Of a stretch of DNA of 64,000 bases, positions 25,066 to 37,279 are shown in pieces. Under the pieces are notes generated by a model, which was given only the letters and a program-made list of their open reading frames with translations, searched no databases and was not told where the DNA came from. Position 1 is the stretch's first letter. Every line of letters starts with the position of its first letter. Source of the DNA: Clavelina lepadiformis (Eukaryota > Chordata > Ascidiacea > Aplousobranchia > Clavelinidae); assembly GCF_947623445.1 (NCBI RefSeq), contig NC_135241.1:21392501-21456500 (forward strand). The letters run 5' to 3'. The position numbers and the translations under genes are program-made.

Positions 25066-26534
25066 TCATCCTATAGTAGCATTAATCGGCTCCCAAGGAT
25101 CCTTATTATCAGTTCCCTCATCAGGAAACGTTGAGTTCTGGATCAAAGCAATGTAATCTATCTCCAGTTGAAAAGGTCCTTCGATACCATCCTGTAGCTT
25201 GAAGCGAAAGTTTTCCAACTGATAACACAGACCATAGTGACATTTAACTAACAGACTGGACATAGCCCCAGATTGAATGACCACATGGACATAGCCCCAG
25301 ATTGAATGACCACAAACTACTCACCATGGCGTATCCCATTCCCCTCTGTCTGACCAGTAAGTATCCACCGTCTTCCATCTTGGCCATAAATTTTACATAA
25401 GGAATCTAAACGTTTAAACAGATCAGTGTTATAAATAAACTCACACAGCACCACAGTTGTGTGAACATGCTTCTGCAGTTTGGAGGATTGCTTCAATACC
25501 TCTATCTCTTGCCAAAGTGGTCCACCTCGTGTATATATTGGCACCACATAAGCAATTCTTTTCTCAAAACCACAGTCGCACACCATCTCAAAATCGTACT
25601 TCCGACCATCTCCCCGTAAGCGCAACTTAACAGCGTTGAATCCTGTCAAACTCATGTATTCTCTCTTGTCCAGAATCGTCTACAAAAGATTTTCTTGCAA
25701 TGTTTTATGTCGTTAAAAATTTGGATCCCTTTCTAAATCCTAATCAAAGAAAAATTAACCAGTAAAAAGATTCTCAGATGCAACTTCGCTATTTTTCAAC
25801 TCTTGCTTAAACTTAAAATAATTCAAAAACATTGGAATTTATGACAAATATTAATTTTGTGGTTGGCATGTTTTGTGGAGATTATTCTGCTCCCAAGTAC
25901 AGTTATGTTCTCTCAGCCATGTTTGTAACTGGTTTGCATCCTGACTTACAAGAAATGGTCTTGTTTCCAAATAGACCATCCCATGGTACGGTGGTTGGGG
26001 TTGAAGGGGGTCAGTTGTCGGGAGTAGATCTCGAGGTCTTTTTTCACTCAAATATCCCCTGAACATGGCCGTCATTTCATTCAGACCCTGTCGAAGTTCT
26101 GCCCAACTGTGCCCCCCATAATCTTCGTCCGTCATCACGTACCAATACGATAGGTCTTCGGAGTTACGGAAATAGTACATCACGTGATCTTTTTTAAATA
26201 ATCGTGCGGTACTTTCGTTCTCTGTAACACTACTGAACATTGATCGAACTGTCTTGAGTACATATTTCCAAGATCTTTTCATCCCCAGCCAGTCCATTCG
26301 TACTTGGCGGGGACGATAAATGACTTCCTCCTGCTGTACAACCATCTGATTTTCTGTTTCTTGATGGCGTGTGCCTCCAACTTTAGGCAAGAATCGGCGT
26401 GGACAATTTATAGGAGTAGCCACTGCTTTTAAAAGTGGTCTGCTGTCTTTTCCTCCATAAGCAAGCCATCTTCTGATTACGGGCGTCATAACAGTTAGCC
26501 TCGAATGGCAAGGTCCTACTGCAGTGGTTGCCAT
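25066..26534 (-). CDS. NDUFAF1: Complex I intermediate-associated protein 30 (CIA30 family)
   Basis: Four exons on the minus strand: 26534-25950, 25679-25500, 25405-25325 and 25218-25066, all with matching phases. The product is a mitochondrial chaperone for assembly of respiratory complex I. The start MATTAVGPCHSRLTV opens an Arg-rich presequence suited to mitochondrial import; an ATG 42 bases upstream is an alternative. Family landmarks: FRNSEDLSYWYVMTDEDYGG, then VKLRLRGDGRKYDF, then YTRGGPLWQEIEIPYVKF, then DGIEGPFQLEIDYIAL near the end, all lining up with the CIA30 domain. The donor after exon 2 overlaps a longer read-through frame that is not the real product. The third intron contains a perfect 29-bp tandem duplication. 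It converges with VPS18, whose stop is 277 bases away. Confidence 0.9.
25257..25314. repeat. Perfect 29-bp tandem duplication in NDUFAF1 intron 3
   Basis: Two identical, adjacent 29-bp units (25257-25285 and 25286-25314). They fill over half of a 106-bp intron (25219-25324). The absence of any mismatch indicates a recent event. Confidence 0.95.
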
Positions 26535-27109
26535 GCTGTGGAATACTTCTTGACCGAATTTGCTTGATAGCAACACAAATTGCCTACATTGTCGTTTATG
26601 ATATATCTGTTTCCCTTACAAAATTCTGCATAGAAATAAAATTAAAGGATAAAAATCAAAAGAAATTGCATAAACGCAAACAAAAATTATGAAGATATGC
26701 ATCTCATTAGAAATTATAAGCATCAAGTCTCGAAGCAATGGCTCAAAACAAGTCGACTACTTGAATCGGTTAGGACAGTCTCATTCATGAACGAGCAATA
26801 ACAAAAACACCAGCGAGAGCTTCACTTTATAACTAACAGACTGTAATGATTCCACGTTACCATAACCAGGGGAAGATTAAAACTATTTATATCTATTTCA
26901 CAATGAGCAGGTTTAGCTGAAAACCATCGAATAAACTGCAACATTTACGCATATGTTTAACAGTAAACATGAAAACATGTGTTAATTGGTACGGCAAAAC
27001 ACATTTGATAAATGACTTGAGAGCAATCACAACAAAGAGTTATTAAACCCAATTAAAAGGATAAAAGCAGGATAACTGAATCACATCGCTTCATCGACAA
27101 TGACCTATG
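26535..27109. other. Spacer between SMYD4 and NDUFAF1
   Basis: Minus-strand spacer holding the SMYD4 3' end and the NDUFAF1 promoter. A splice-acceptor-like site near 26585 could serve a 5' untranslated exon of NDUFAF1. No other gene seen. Confidence 0.4.
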
Positions 27110-30100
27110 CTATTCCACTTTAAATGATGGGGACTTTGGGTAGTTTGCAAACTGCTCTCGATAAGCTTTCAAGGTTGCCAACATCTGCTCTGCTTTCCTT
27201 ATCTCCTCGCTATTGTCTGGGAGAATTTTCTTGTAAACTGCTATAGTCTTATTAAGGAACACTTTTGCTTCCCCTGGCATGTTGGCGTTGAAGTAAAGAG
27301 TCGCAACTTTGAACGACTCCCGTGCTGCTTCCATGCTCATGGTCCCAAATCTCATCGATGTTGTCTTCAAACTCTCTTTAACATGCTTTGCAGCTGATTT
27401 GTAGTCTCGCAAGTGACTGGAGATGTTACAAACACGAAGGTGATTATACGCCAACAGTGACATCGGCTCTAAAGGATAAATGGCTTACGTGTAGCAATAA
27501 GCAAGTTGGTCGTGGATGTTCGATTTTGACTGATGGTTCTTGTACAGAATCTCATCCATTCCACTTAAGCATCTCTTCAGCATTCCTAGCCCTTCATTAT
27601 ACTGTCGCTTGTAAAGTCTTTGAGCTATGACTTGAGTGATGTGCTGTCAATAAATGAAAAATTGAAAATATACAATCCTGGGTATGATTTCAGAAACTGC
27701 TTCCAAGAAGTATAAAAAAAACTTGTAAAAAAGCTAAAGTTAAATCGACAAACATTTTTTAACTGTTTTGTGTAGCGTCATGTTGAACTTCTTGTATTCT
27801 TACCACAATATTATTGTATCTTGTTGATGCCTCTGTGAGATCTTGTATGGTCTCACACTCAACATTAAGACACTTTCCCATAATTACTTCATTTTTAAAA
27901 GAGCCTTCCATTATAACGGCAGGCCCTTCGCATTTTTTGCACTTGTATGCGGTGAACTGTTGGAGAAAGGCCCGCTCGTCTGAATCACCTGAAAGTGAAA
28001 ATAATGAACTTGCAAGTGCTGTTATAGGCAATAACTTCCTGTTTACTAACCGAATAACTAACTCTATTTACTAAACCATAGGAAACATGTTTGTTCTTTA
28101 TGCAACTTACCTTGTTCATATTTCAAACACGAATCACAATGGCAAGTGAAGAAATATTGCTTGCTTAGTATTTCTTGCCTGTCTTCATAGCAATGTCTGC
28201 TGATGCATGGACCATAGGAATGGCTGATCTCATCCCCAACATTGAGAGTTCGAGTCGATCGAATCTGAAACAAGAGACAGTTAATACAGCATTAGACTTG
28301 TCATCTGACCTAACATGATGGACTAGATGAGCAAACATTGGCCATGAGAGCTCTAGTTTTCACAGTTCAATATTTCGTGTTTTGCATACAAGTGTTTTTC
28401 TTCCTTTGAAAGTGATCACGGTATTGGCACTGCATGAGTGATTGAGTAAGCTTGTGGTTGGAAATAATGCTGTGGCAATTCTCTGCTGCTGAAGAGTAGA
28501 CACTTCTGAAAAGAGCAAAGTCAAAGTTTTAAGTTCAACCTTCCAGCATAACATTAGAATCCGTTATTTAGAATGTTGCCGTAACATGTGAAATTCTTTC
28601 CATTACTTAACAAAATATCTAACTTGGTATAAGAAAGAGCAAATGATTTAAATAATTTGGTAAAACTTTGTCAAGTAATAAGGTCAACCTTCATCTTTGT
28701 GCATATTGTCCCTGATAACATTAAATATTGCCTGGGAGTTGGTATAAAGCTGAAGTATATGGTGTCTAAGCAGATATGAGATGATGCTTTGGAAAGTCTG
28801 AGGTAATTCTGAAAGAAATAATGGTATTAATATGTTGGAAGATATTTCATCTTTAAGACATGACACAATTTAAGATGTCTACGATTTATTCTAAAGGACA
28901 ATTGAAAACACTTTTCAAGGCCTTTTAAAGAAATATTCTCTACGTCGAATATAATAAAAATAAAGAAATGTTTACCCTTGGACATGAAGAGATTGCGTTG
29001 TTTCACGCTGGGATTAGGGGCATTCACCGCCATTTGCTCACATACACCTTCAATTCTCTTCTTTAGAGGTTCAATTTCAAAGAAAGAATGTCTACCACAG
29101 TTGGCTTGCATCTCCTTAAAACTTAACCTCATAAAAGTAGACCTTATAACATTTGCTGTTTCAGCTACCTTGGTGCTACAACCGTTCGGGGGATTTTTTG
29201 AACTATTTAATTGCTTTTTCCCTCTCCCTGGAAAGCATTGGTTTAAAACTTTGGCAATGTAGTTTGCATACAGTGTGCTTTTTGCTAATACGGTTTTAAG
29301 GTGTTCATTTGCATGGGTCTGAAGGCAATAGATACTCCAATAGTCGCCATTGTACACTCGACTTTCAGGATCAATTCCATTCTTATTAACAGTAGGGGGA
29401 GGAGTGGCCGCTTGTTGCTGTTTAATTTTCCCTTTCTTCTTGTTTTTTGTAGCTTTGATCACAACCGGTGGGTAAAGTTTATGCATATCTGCTGCAATAC
29501 ACAGGAAAGGATACGGCTCCGTATCTTTTTCACAATCAGATTCTTTCAGGTTTTTATTTTTCAATGAAAATTCATATGCTCCGTGTAGAATGACCCTCAA
29601 CGCAACATGTGCAAATGCATCAACCTATTGCAATCATTTGAACATATATCACATCAAATTTTCAATCCGTATTTCCTTGCAACCATAAGTAAATTAATCA
29701 AGAATTCTTCCAAACCTGTTGTAATATCGGCCACATAGAGCATTCCAACCAGTGATAAACGTTCCAAGCCTTCAGCCTGCACTTTTCATTGCAGTACAAC
29801 GCTTTCGAACAGCCATGGCAGGGTATGCCATGTAATGCACATTCCTAAAATCATGCAGGGGCAAAATTACATGTTTATCCCCTTTTACAATCTTGCAAGC
29901 TTCACGTAAAATAACTTTGAAAGCAAGACTTGAAGCAAGACTTTGAAGCCAGACTTTGAAAGCAAGTGGCCGTATAACAACAGCAAAAATTATCACAACA
30001 GAGCATTTTAAATTGTCACCGTGAAACAGTAATTGCAATACTGCCCAATATATTTCCGGTTTAGCACACCGCAGTAAGTTTCTTCACTGATTATACCATC

Positions 30101-32068
30101 ACCAGGAAGTAGACCGTATTTTGTTTTCAAAAATCGACCTAAAATGGACGTGGTTGGACTGTATTTATATGAGCGTGAGGTTTCTTACACATACACTGGC
30201 ACATTACCTTTCTCTGGTTCATAACTCAACTGAACATTTGAAGAAGCTCCATTTAACTGCTTGTTGTCAAATGTATATTCTGAAATAATTTATTTCAGAC
30301 ATTAAGCAGCGTATACTCTGTTAAAAACTTTGAAAAGCATTGTATAAAGAAAACATTCAACATAAACATTCACTAAACAAAACCTTATATATCTTATATG
30401 TATATAATTATATATCCTTATATTCTTCAGGCCTCGTAAAAAGTAATACGTTTGTTTACTAAAGGCCCAACCTATTTTAACAATTCTACTTTCAATTCTG
30501 GTACCAATGAAAAACAACAAATCCAATTCCAATTTTGAACACTTTAACTATAAGACTTTCCTCAAGGGTACAACGTATTCATTTTGAAAGTTTCTTTTAA
30601 CAACTAATTTAAAAATTTGTTGTTACAAAAAAAAAGTGCTTTTAAATCTTGTAAAATCTTGGTTTGTGAATGATATGTCGACAGACATAGTAATACTCAC
30701 CTTTTTCAAAAACTTCTTCACCAATTGGTTCACTTTTGAGATAAAGGTTGTCATTTTTGTCAACGTTTCTTTCCAGAAGAGCTTTCAAAACATCAACTTC
30801 CTGCATATGAGTAAAAAATAAAATAACAAGTTAAATATGAATAAAAAGCCCATACCAGTATTGAGAATATCAGTATAAGGTACCTTATATTTCTTTCCAT
30901 TCTGTTGCTTTAGAAGTCTGTCTACTACTCCAGCACACCTTTTAAATTGCTTTAGATGCCAATAAGCCCATGCCAGTCTACATAAAAGCTTAATTTCCCT
31001 TGAAAATGATGCAAAGGTTTTATTTTGTACATTGCTGATGGCAACTACTTATTTAGTAATAGTAACCCATAAACTGATTATACCCACATAACTCTAAATA
31101 GACTAAAATGACAAAATCATTATACTTATAGCAGCCATAGTGGAAAGTGTGGCAGCTACACGCAGCAGCTTCATGAATGTGCAAAAAGAATTTTTTATTT
31201 TCACGCTTATTTATAATAGGTCAATTCCAGTGTGACTGACGGGACAAAAGATGGAATTTTTAAAATTATAAATGCATTATTATCAGTTTTATATAAGATT
31301 GGAAAAAAAAGAAATGTGTTTTCAGTTAATGGTAGTTGCACGTTATTTATTTAAATAGGTTGTTTGAACGCCAACTTATAATAAAAAAAAAGAATTGGGG
31401 CATCAGTGCACACCATTACTACAAAATTTGCATCTTTGCATGCATGTTTTCTCAAAAACTGGAATACTTTCTCGTCGAAAACAGCAGTTCTTCCCAGTCG
31501 GATATAGCAGCAACCATTAACAGTCATAGGCAGATTTTCTTAAAAAGCACAAAATAAAATGCTATTTAAATACAAAATTGCTCACCTTGCATGGCCATGT
31601 TCGCCATTTGCAAAAGCTCTATCCACATCTAGTATGCATTGCTCATATTCCTTGATACGAAAGCATGAAGCTGATCGATTTGAGTATAATATAGCAAGAG
31701 GGTATTCTGCAATAAAAATTAATAAATCATGCTGCTTACAACAGCTCATAAAGCAAATTATTTGATGTGGTTAATTTAGGATTTCACTATAAATATGATA
31801 TCACAGCAAATAAACATTACAAATTTTAATGCTAATTACGGTAGATAGGCTACTAAACAAACAATTCTAGCCTATTACCTGTTACATGCTCGCCCTTTTC
31901 ACTTTCTTTTACACAGTACGTGGGTGCATTAATTATTCCCTGTGTATAATGCTCCAACGAAGCTTTAAAGTCGTTGCTTTTGAAGCATTCATTTCCACGT
32001 TGTTTCAACAGCGCATAAGTCTCCATTGACTTATGGTTGTTAATGCAATCATCTTCAGCAGTAGGCAT
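27110..32068 (-). CDS. SMYD4: SET and MYND domain protein 4 with TPR repeats
   Basis: Fourteen exons on the minus strand: 32068-31879, 31706-31586, 30977-30884, 30800-30701, 30279-30208, 30138-30020, 29844-29716, 29624-28976, 28808-28689, 28505-28390, 28264-28111, 27988-27804, 27643-27489 and 27468-27110. SMYD proteins are lysine methyltransferase-type proteins; SMYD4 pairs an N-terminal TPR with a split SET domain. TPR: LYSNRSASCFRIKEYEQC. MYND zinc finger: CNYC, then CALHGIPCHGC and YCNEKC ending at HWLEC, inserted within SET. SET core: TTSLLNHSC and ISHSYGP, with the post-SET cysteines TCHCDSC. The C-terminal helical repeats (YKSAAKHVKESL, AAKHVKES) match SMYD4 rather than SMYD1-3. Phases agree at every junction I checked. 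The start is MPTAEDDC. It diverges from the F-box gene 533 bases away. Confidence 0.92.
29914..29966. repeat. 13-14-bp minisatellite in SMYD4 intron
   Basis: Four imperfect copies of a unit like ACTTTGAAAGCAAG, including a copy with an internal loss and one reading ACTTTGAAGCCAG. It lies wholly within the intron 29845-30019. Confidence 0.75.
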
Positions 32069-32601
32069 GATTATATTTGGGATTTTTACTAACCTAATAT
32101 CTTGCGTACAACAATTTCCCAGTGCTTTGAAATTTCAACTAGCACCAACCGCCAAATTCCAAACCTCGTTTTCTAATACTGCAGCGTTAGAAACATGACT
32201 GCAAGATCGTAAAATGCGTATTAGTAAAAGGGGAAATCCCAAAGGGAAAAGCAACACATTGAAATCACATCATGTAGTTCTTATTAATGGCTATGAAGAA
32301 ACGCTATAAGAGTTTTTTTACATATGTACCTAAATATATTTGCTTTTATTAATTTTTTAAATGAACTTTAACAACGTTTAATATTATTTTTTGTTGTTTT
32401 GAGCTTGAGAAAACTGATCTTAAAGATAAACACCAATGCGACCCTTATGAGGTGCGCAAGGTGCTGCTGGTATTCGTGATGGTTCTGTTGTTTACGACAA
32501 GAAGAGGCCGCACTAAAAAGTTCGAAATAACAAACTTGCTGTTGAAATGACACCGAACAATTTTAATTTCCCAATATTACATTCTCAAAGAAGAGTAACT
32601 G
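32069..32601. promoter_or_regulatory. Shared divergent promoter region of SMYD4 and F-box gene
   Basis: A 533-bp spacer between two head-to-head genes, so it must contain both promoters and 5' untranslated regions. No clear TATA box or named site was seen; the call rests on position alone. Confidence 0.5.
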
Positions 32602-35600
32602 ATGGAAGACCTTGGTTCGAGTTTTTGCACCAAAGAATTTTCATCAGATTTGGACTGGGCGAGACTTCCTGTAGAAATTTGGCTGCAAATTTTTGGTGAT
32701 TTACCTCAGTCTACTCTACTCTTTGTTGTTCGTTATGTTTGTCGATTTTTCAAATCATTGACGTTTGATCCTTCCTTGTGGAGAAAAATTGACCTGAACA
32801 AATGGAAAGAAAACACAACATTGTCGTTTTTGCAAATAAAAGACAGTGTCTTGCTTGCAGAAGATGAGGAAATTGATGCCGATATGAGGAACATTGTTGC
32901 TAAACTCTTAAAATATGGTGACCTTTCTTCTACCGACCTCTTCACACCAGTGATAAGCCGAGTGTCCAAAAGTCTGCTTTCAATGTCATTCAGTCGATAT
33001 ACAGGAGATTTTGTTTTTGGATCACAAGAACGATCATTGTTATATGAATGTTCTAACATTGTCTGCTTGGATTTGGCTTTTTGTGACAATATAACTACTC
33101 CCATTTTAGATGAAATTAGTCTTAACTGTGAGAAAATTGAAACTCTTATACTTCAAGGATGCAGGTAATGTTTAAAAAATCAGTTAGCTGTGGAAATGTG
33201 TTTTTGTTGCTATCCCAAAATAAGCCAAGTTTTAAAGTGAACAGTAGTGTTGTTATTAGGCCTATATGCTTTTCAGCTTTTAGTCTTTGTTGTGGGGGCA
33301 TTTCTACTGTAGGCTACCTTGAAATTGGAGGTTTAATATGTAAGTGCACAACCAGATGACATCACAATTTGAGTAGCTGGGATCTTGTATACAAAGTTTT
33401 AAAGTGGTTGTGCAAGGCCTGAAATTGGCACGTTTTTCAATGTAACGTATTTGTTAATCTAACGTGAAACATAACACACACTTATAAACCTCGACCTAGC
33501 CCTACTAAACTAGCTTGATGCTTAACTTTTAGAACCAATATTAAGATAATGTAATGATTTCTTTGTGTTAATGCAGCTGCTCATCTCAGACCAAGTAATG
33601 TTCTTATGAAATAGTCAGTTCGATTACAGTTACCGTAGTATAGAGCAATATGACTTTTAAAAGTGAAGCTCTTCATACCAACATTTAAAATGTTATTGCA
33701 TTCAAATCACTAAATAAGAAATTTTGCTAATTTGTGCATAGAACTTTTTCAGCTAATTTTGTGCAGTTACAGCATGGTTGTGACAAAAGGACTGTTTTAA
33801 ATTTGTGTAATATTGCAGTGAAGTCAATGACGATGCCATGAAGGCAGTCAGCACGTTTAAACATCTGACTAAGCTGGACATATCGCACTGTGCGGCTGTT
33901 ACTGATGTCGGAATTAATTTTCTTGCTGGAATGCCATGCCGGATCCTGCATTTCCTTAGTGACGGTGTCTTGCATTTAAGTGACTGGTAAAAAAATTTTT
34001 GTTTATTGTTTAAATTGGAGGTAGATAATTAATCAGCAACGTTAAGTTTTTCTTCTTTGGTTTGACGAGTAACTTAGGTTATGCTGGAAAGAGTTGGTTA
34101 CCAGTTCATACGTCTTGCATCATATGGATCTTATAAATATTATGTTGATGAAAGTTCAGATGACTATTAAGTTGATGTTCATAGATATCACAAAATGGTG
34201 TCAAGAACCTACTAAAATATTTTTTATGTTTCAAGGGGTGTGCTTAACCTTGTTTCCCACCAAACCGAAATTGAATGTCTGGTGCTTGATGGAGAAGATT
34301 TGACAGACATATCTGTGATTGTTTCCTGTAGGCACCTTGCCAATTTACAAAAATTTCAGATGTCTTTTTGCAGCAAACTCACAGACCAAAGCATACTTGC
34401 ATTATGTGGGAAAGTAAGGTAATGAATTGCTGTAGTTGACAGCGCTATTGGCTTACTATCCTATAACAAAGCATGGTTACTACTGTGGCTTAGCAGAAAT
34501 ATATAACTAGCGGGCTTTATCTGGCTTGCAGTTGATGTATAAACTTGAGCTGAGCATATATCATATTAATATTTCACTCACTCAAGCACATGCAATTAAT
34601 CTAGACTACAGCGCTTGCATCTGAGGAAAATCTCATCAGAAGTATCCACCCAAGCCCTTGTTCGTTTGTTCCAAGAGGAACCTCTTGGAAATCTCAGAGA
34701 TTTAGCCATCTGTGATACAGAGCACGTCAATGACGATGTTATCAACACTATTTCATCTGGGTATGAATCTTTTTCACCTTGAGATTAGTTGTCTTCTGAT
34801 GTAGTATTGGTTATTGATAAGTAGATCTTTTCCAGAAGCATCATCATTGTATAGAATAGAATTTATAAGAAAGCTGGAGATGTTTTTAATATCACAAAGA
34901 ATGAATTGTAATTTACTTTTTGACAACAAAGTCCCTTAGCTGTGAATTTTACACCAGATGCCCACTTCTACAGAGAATCCATCTTGATTGGTGTTGTGAA
35001 GCCTCTGACAAGTCGATAAGTGAACTCTTCCAGCTATGCAGGTACATTTTTTCTATATAAATCTATTTTTAGAAGCTTATGTTTTGGTCCGCAATCTACT
35101 AACCTTATCTTATAATTTAGCCATAATACCCACAACCGGTGCAAATTTGCCTGGCGTGAGTTTTTTTTGTGATATAACTTGTCAATGTCTCACTTTGTTA
35201 ATGTTGGCGATTAACATTTAATCAACTGACTTTTTTCTCGACATTGTTGAAATAAACTACCATGCTAACCTTCTGAACTGTGCAAGGCCCCAGGCAGGGC
35301 CAATTGGCCAGACACCAGTTATTTTTACAATATTAAATAACCATCAGTGGTTGCCAAAGCTTTGTATGTTATCATGTTTGAATCGTTATAGCGAGACTGA
35401 GTGAAGTCTTCATGTAAACCTGACCTAAACTTGACAATGATTCTTCATCCCTTTAGCCCTGTTTACAAGGCTTGTCTATATGCAATTGTGCATTTTCCGA
35501 TGAATGCATTTTTTATTTGCTTTAATTTTTTGTGGCTTGAATTTGGAACTGTTCATCAGCACTGTTGGACAGATCCAAGCATACTTAGCTACCTGAGGAA

Positions 35601-36622
35601 GAGCATTGCAACGATAGTGTACCACCGAGTGTCGAACCAGAAAAATAGTTTTTGCTATGTTTTTCAAATATAAGTGAATAAAACCACATATGCTTATGCT
35701 AGAGTGCGTTTTCTACTTTAGTATGGCTGGTATGAAAGTTTTTAAATTTGTTACATTGATGTATGTAGAGAATTAGAACATGTTAGTTTGGTGGGAATGG
35801 TTAGATTGAAAGGCCCGTGGCTGATTAACGTTGATCATCATTTACCCAAACTTCGTCATCTTGACCTATCACTGTGTAATGATATTCCTGATGCCCAACT
35901 TTACAAGCTTGTGCTACGGTAGGTCTTTGTTTTATGTTAATAACTTATAGCACAGTTAGTGTAAAGGAGTATGTATGCCATGGTCTAAGTGGTTGCTTAT
36001 TTATATCAAGTTCTGCCCTAACCATTGGGTCCAGTTATTTTTTAACCTTTCATCAAAACTGTTTAAGGAATCAAGTTGATGTTGATATTTGAAGTAGGGA
36101 TTAGAGGAGTTAATTTATTTTAATTATTAATCGCAAAGTTCATCTTGAGGTTGGAATGGTTGTACTATAACTTAATTAAACAAATATGAGATTGAGATGA
36201 CGTTATAGTCTGACATTGGCACATAAGTACAGACACTCGGCTTTATAAATGTTTGAAAGCACAGCAGGTAGTCACAGTTTTTGGGTCAATTAAATAAAAC
36301 AGTAACTAACATTCACAAAGTTATCATCATTTTTTGTGGTAACTGTTAGGATGGAACGTTGCTTCTGGCTTTCGCTGTGTTTTTAACTTGATTTTATATT
36401 ATCTTTTACATCGCACTATCTAGTAGCAATCATAATAACCGCGTCTGTATGTTTGATAGAAAACGCGATATAGTCGCATACACCTACTTCCATGAGCGGA
36501 TAACTTTTGAGAACGTTCTGGAGCATGTTGATGAGGAGCACGAGCGTTCCTCCAAGGAACCGCATCCCAATCCTGTTGAAGAAGAATGCCCGGGATCCCG
36601 AGGAGCAACGGTTGAATTTTGA
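32602..36622 (+). CDS. F-box and leucine-rich-repeat protein, likely SCF substrate adaptor
   Basis: About seven exons on the plus strand: 32602-33164, about 33818-33986, 34237-34420, 34607-34760, 34957-35040, 35770-35919 and 36430-36622. The F-box lies near residues 20-65 (WARLPVEIWLQIFGDLPQ ... VCRFFKSL), which in this family binds SKP1 of SCF ubiquitin ligases. It is followed by LRRs of the cysteine-containing FBXL type: LDLAFCDNITTPILDEI, LDISHCAAVTDVGINFL, FQMSFCSKLTDQSILAL, IHLDWCCEASDKSISEL and LDLSLCNDIPDAQLYKL. The last exon encodes a charged tail ending RGATVEF that is joined in phase by CG|T across the final intron. The exact FBXL ortholog is not clear to me. An AATAAA follows the stop by about 65 bases. 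Confidence 0.85.
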
Positions 36623-36686
36623 TTGCTTTTTTCCTCCTTTCCTTTTTTCATTACATCGTGAGCTGTGATTTTCTTTTTTGGGTCCT

Positions 36687-36692
36687 AATAAA
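36687..36692 (+). terminator. Polyadenylation signal for F-box gene
   Basis: AATAAA hexamer 65 bases after the F-box/LRR stop codon. Confidence 0.55.
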
Positions 36693-37279
36693 TGCTGAAA
36701 GTTCGCGATAACTGCGTTGGTTTGTCTCGTGCAGTGATTGGCAAGAAATCGTATATCAGGTAGTGACGTAATTTTGTGGCAGTCTGTTGCGACAAAACCG
36801 ACGTAATTGTGGCCTCTTTTTACACAGTTTTAAGTTGTGAGCCCCAGGGTATAGTAGTAGTTGTACTGCGTCAGACATCGCAGGCGTGAGTAAAGTTTGG
36901 TCTCATTATTTTCAATAGACTTATAGTGTTTTCTGGACTTAGCTACAGTGTAATGACATCGTTTTTGCTCTGGGATCTATTGCAGTGGTAATGTCGCAGT
37001 AGAAGGAGCAAAGACACCTACAGAAGGGACTAACTTTATTTTTACAAATACGCAGAATATAGCTATAGGTGAGCAAATGAATTCGGTTTGTGTAGAACTA
37101 TATGGCTGCTTCTAAACTTTTTAACAGAGTGGTTTTTCATTGCGTTGTCAAAACACGAAGCAGTCTTTTTGTAAGCACAATCTAGTTTACATAACTTTGG
37201 TAATATTATTGTCAGATTCGTAATTCGCGAAATAATTTCAGTTTTGGTTCAGAACCTTTCAGAAGTGCTTAATTGAAAG
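36693..37279. other. Spacer before the ALK-like gene
   Basis: No exon recognised. Holds the upstream region of the plus-strand gene starting at 37280. Confidence 0.4.

Noticed and set aside
25317-25655. Long 112-residue minus-strand frame through NDUFAF1
   Set aside because: It reads through a genuine intron; splicing GAG|gtattg to tttag|ATTCCT restores the CIA30 match, so the long frame is not the product.
35270-35330. GGCCCCAGGCAGGGCC-like palindromic stretch in F-box gene intron
   Set aside because: Short and imperfect; no bounded ends or target duplication found.
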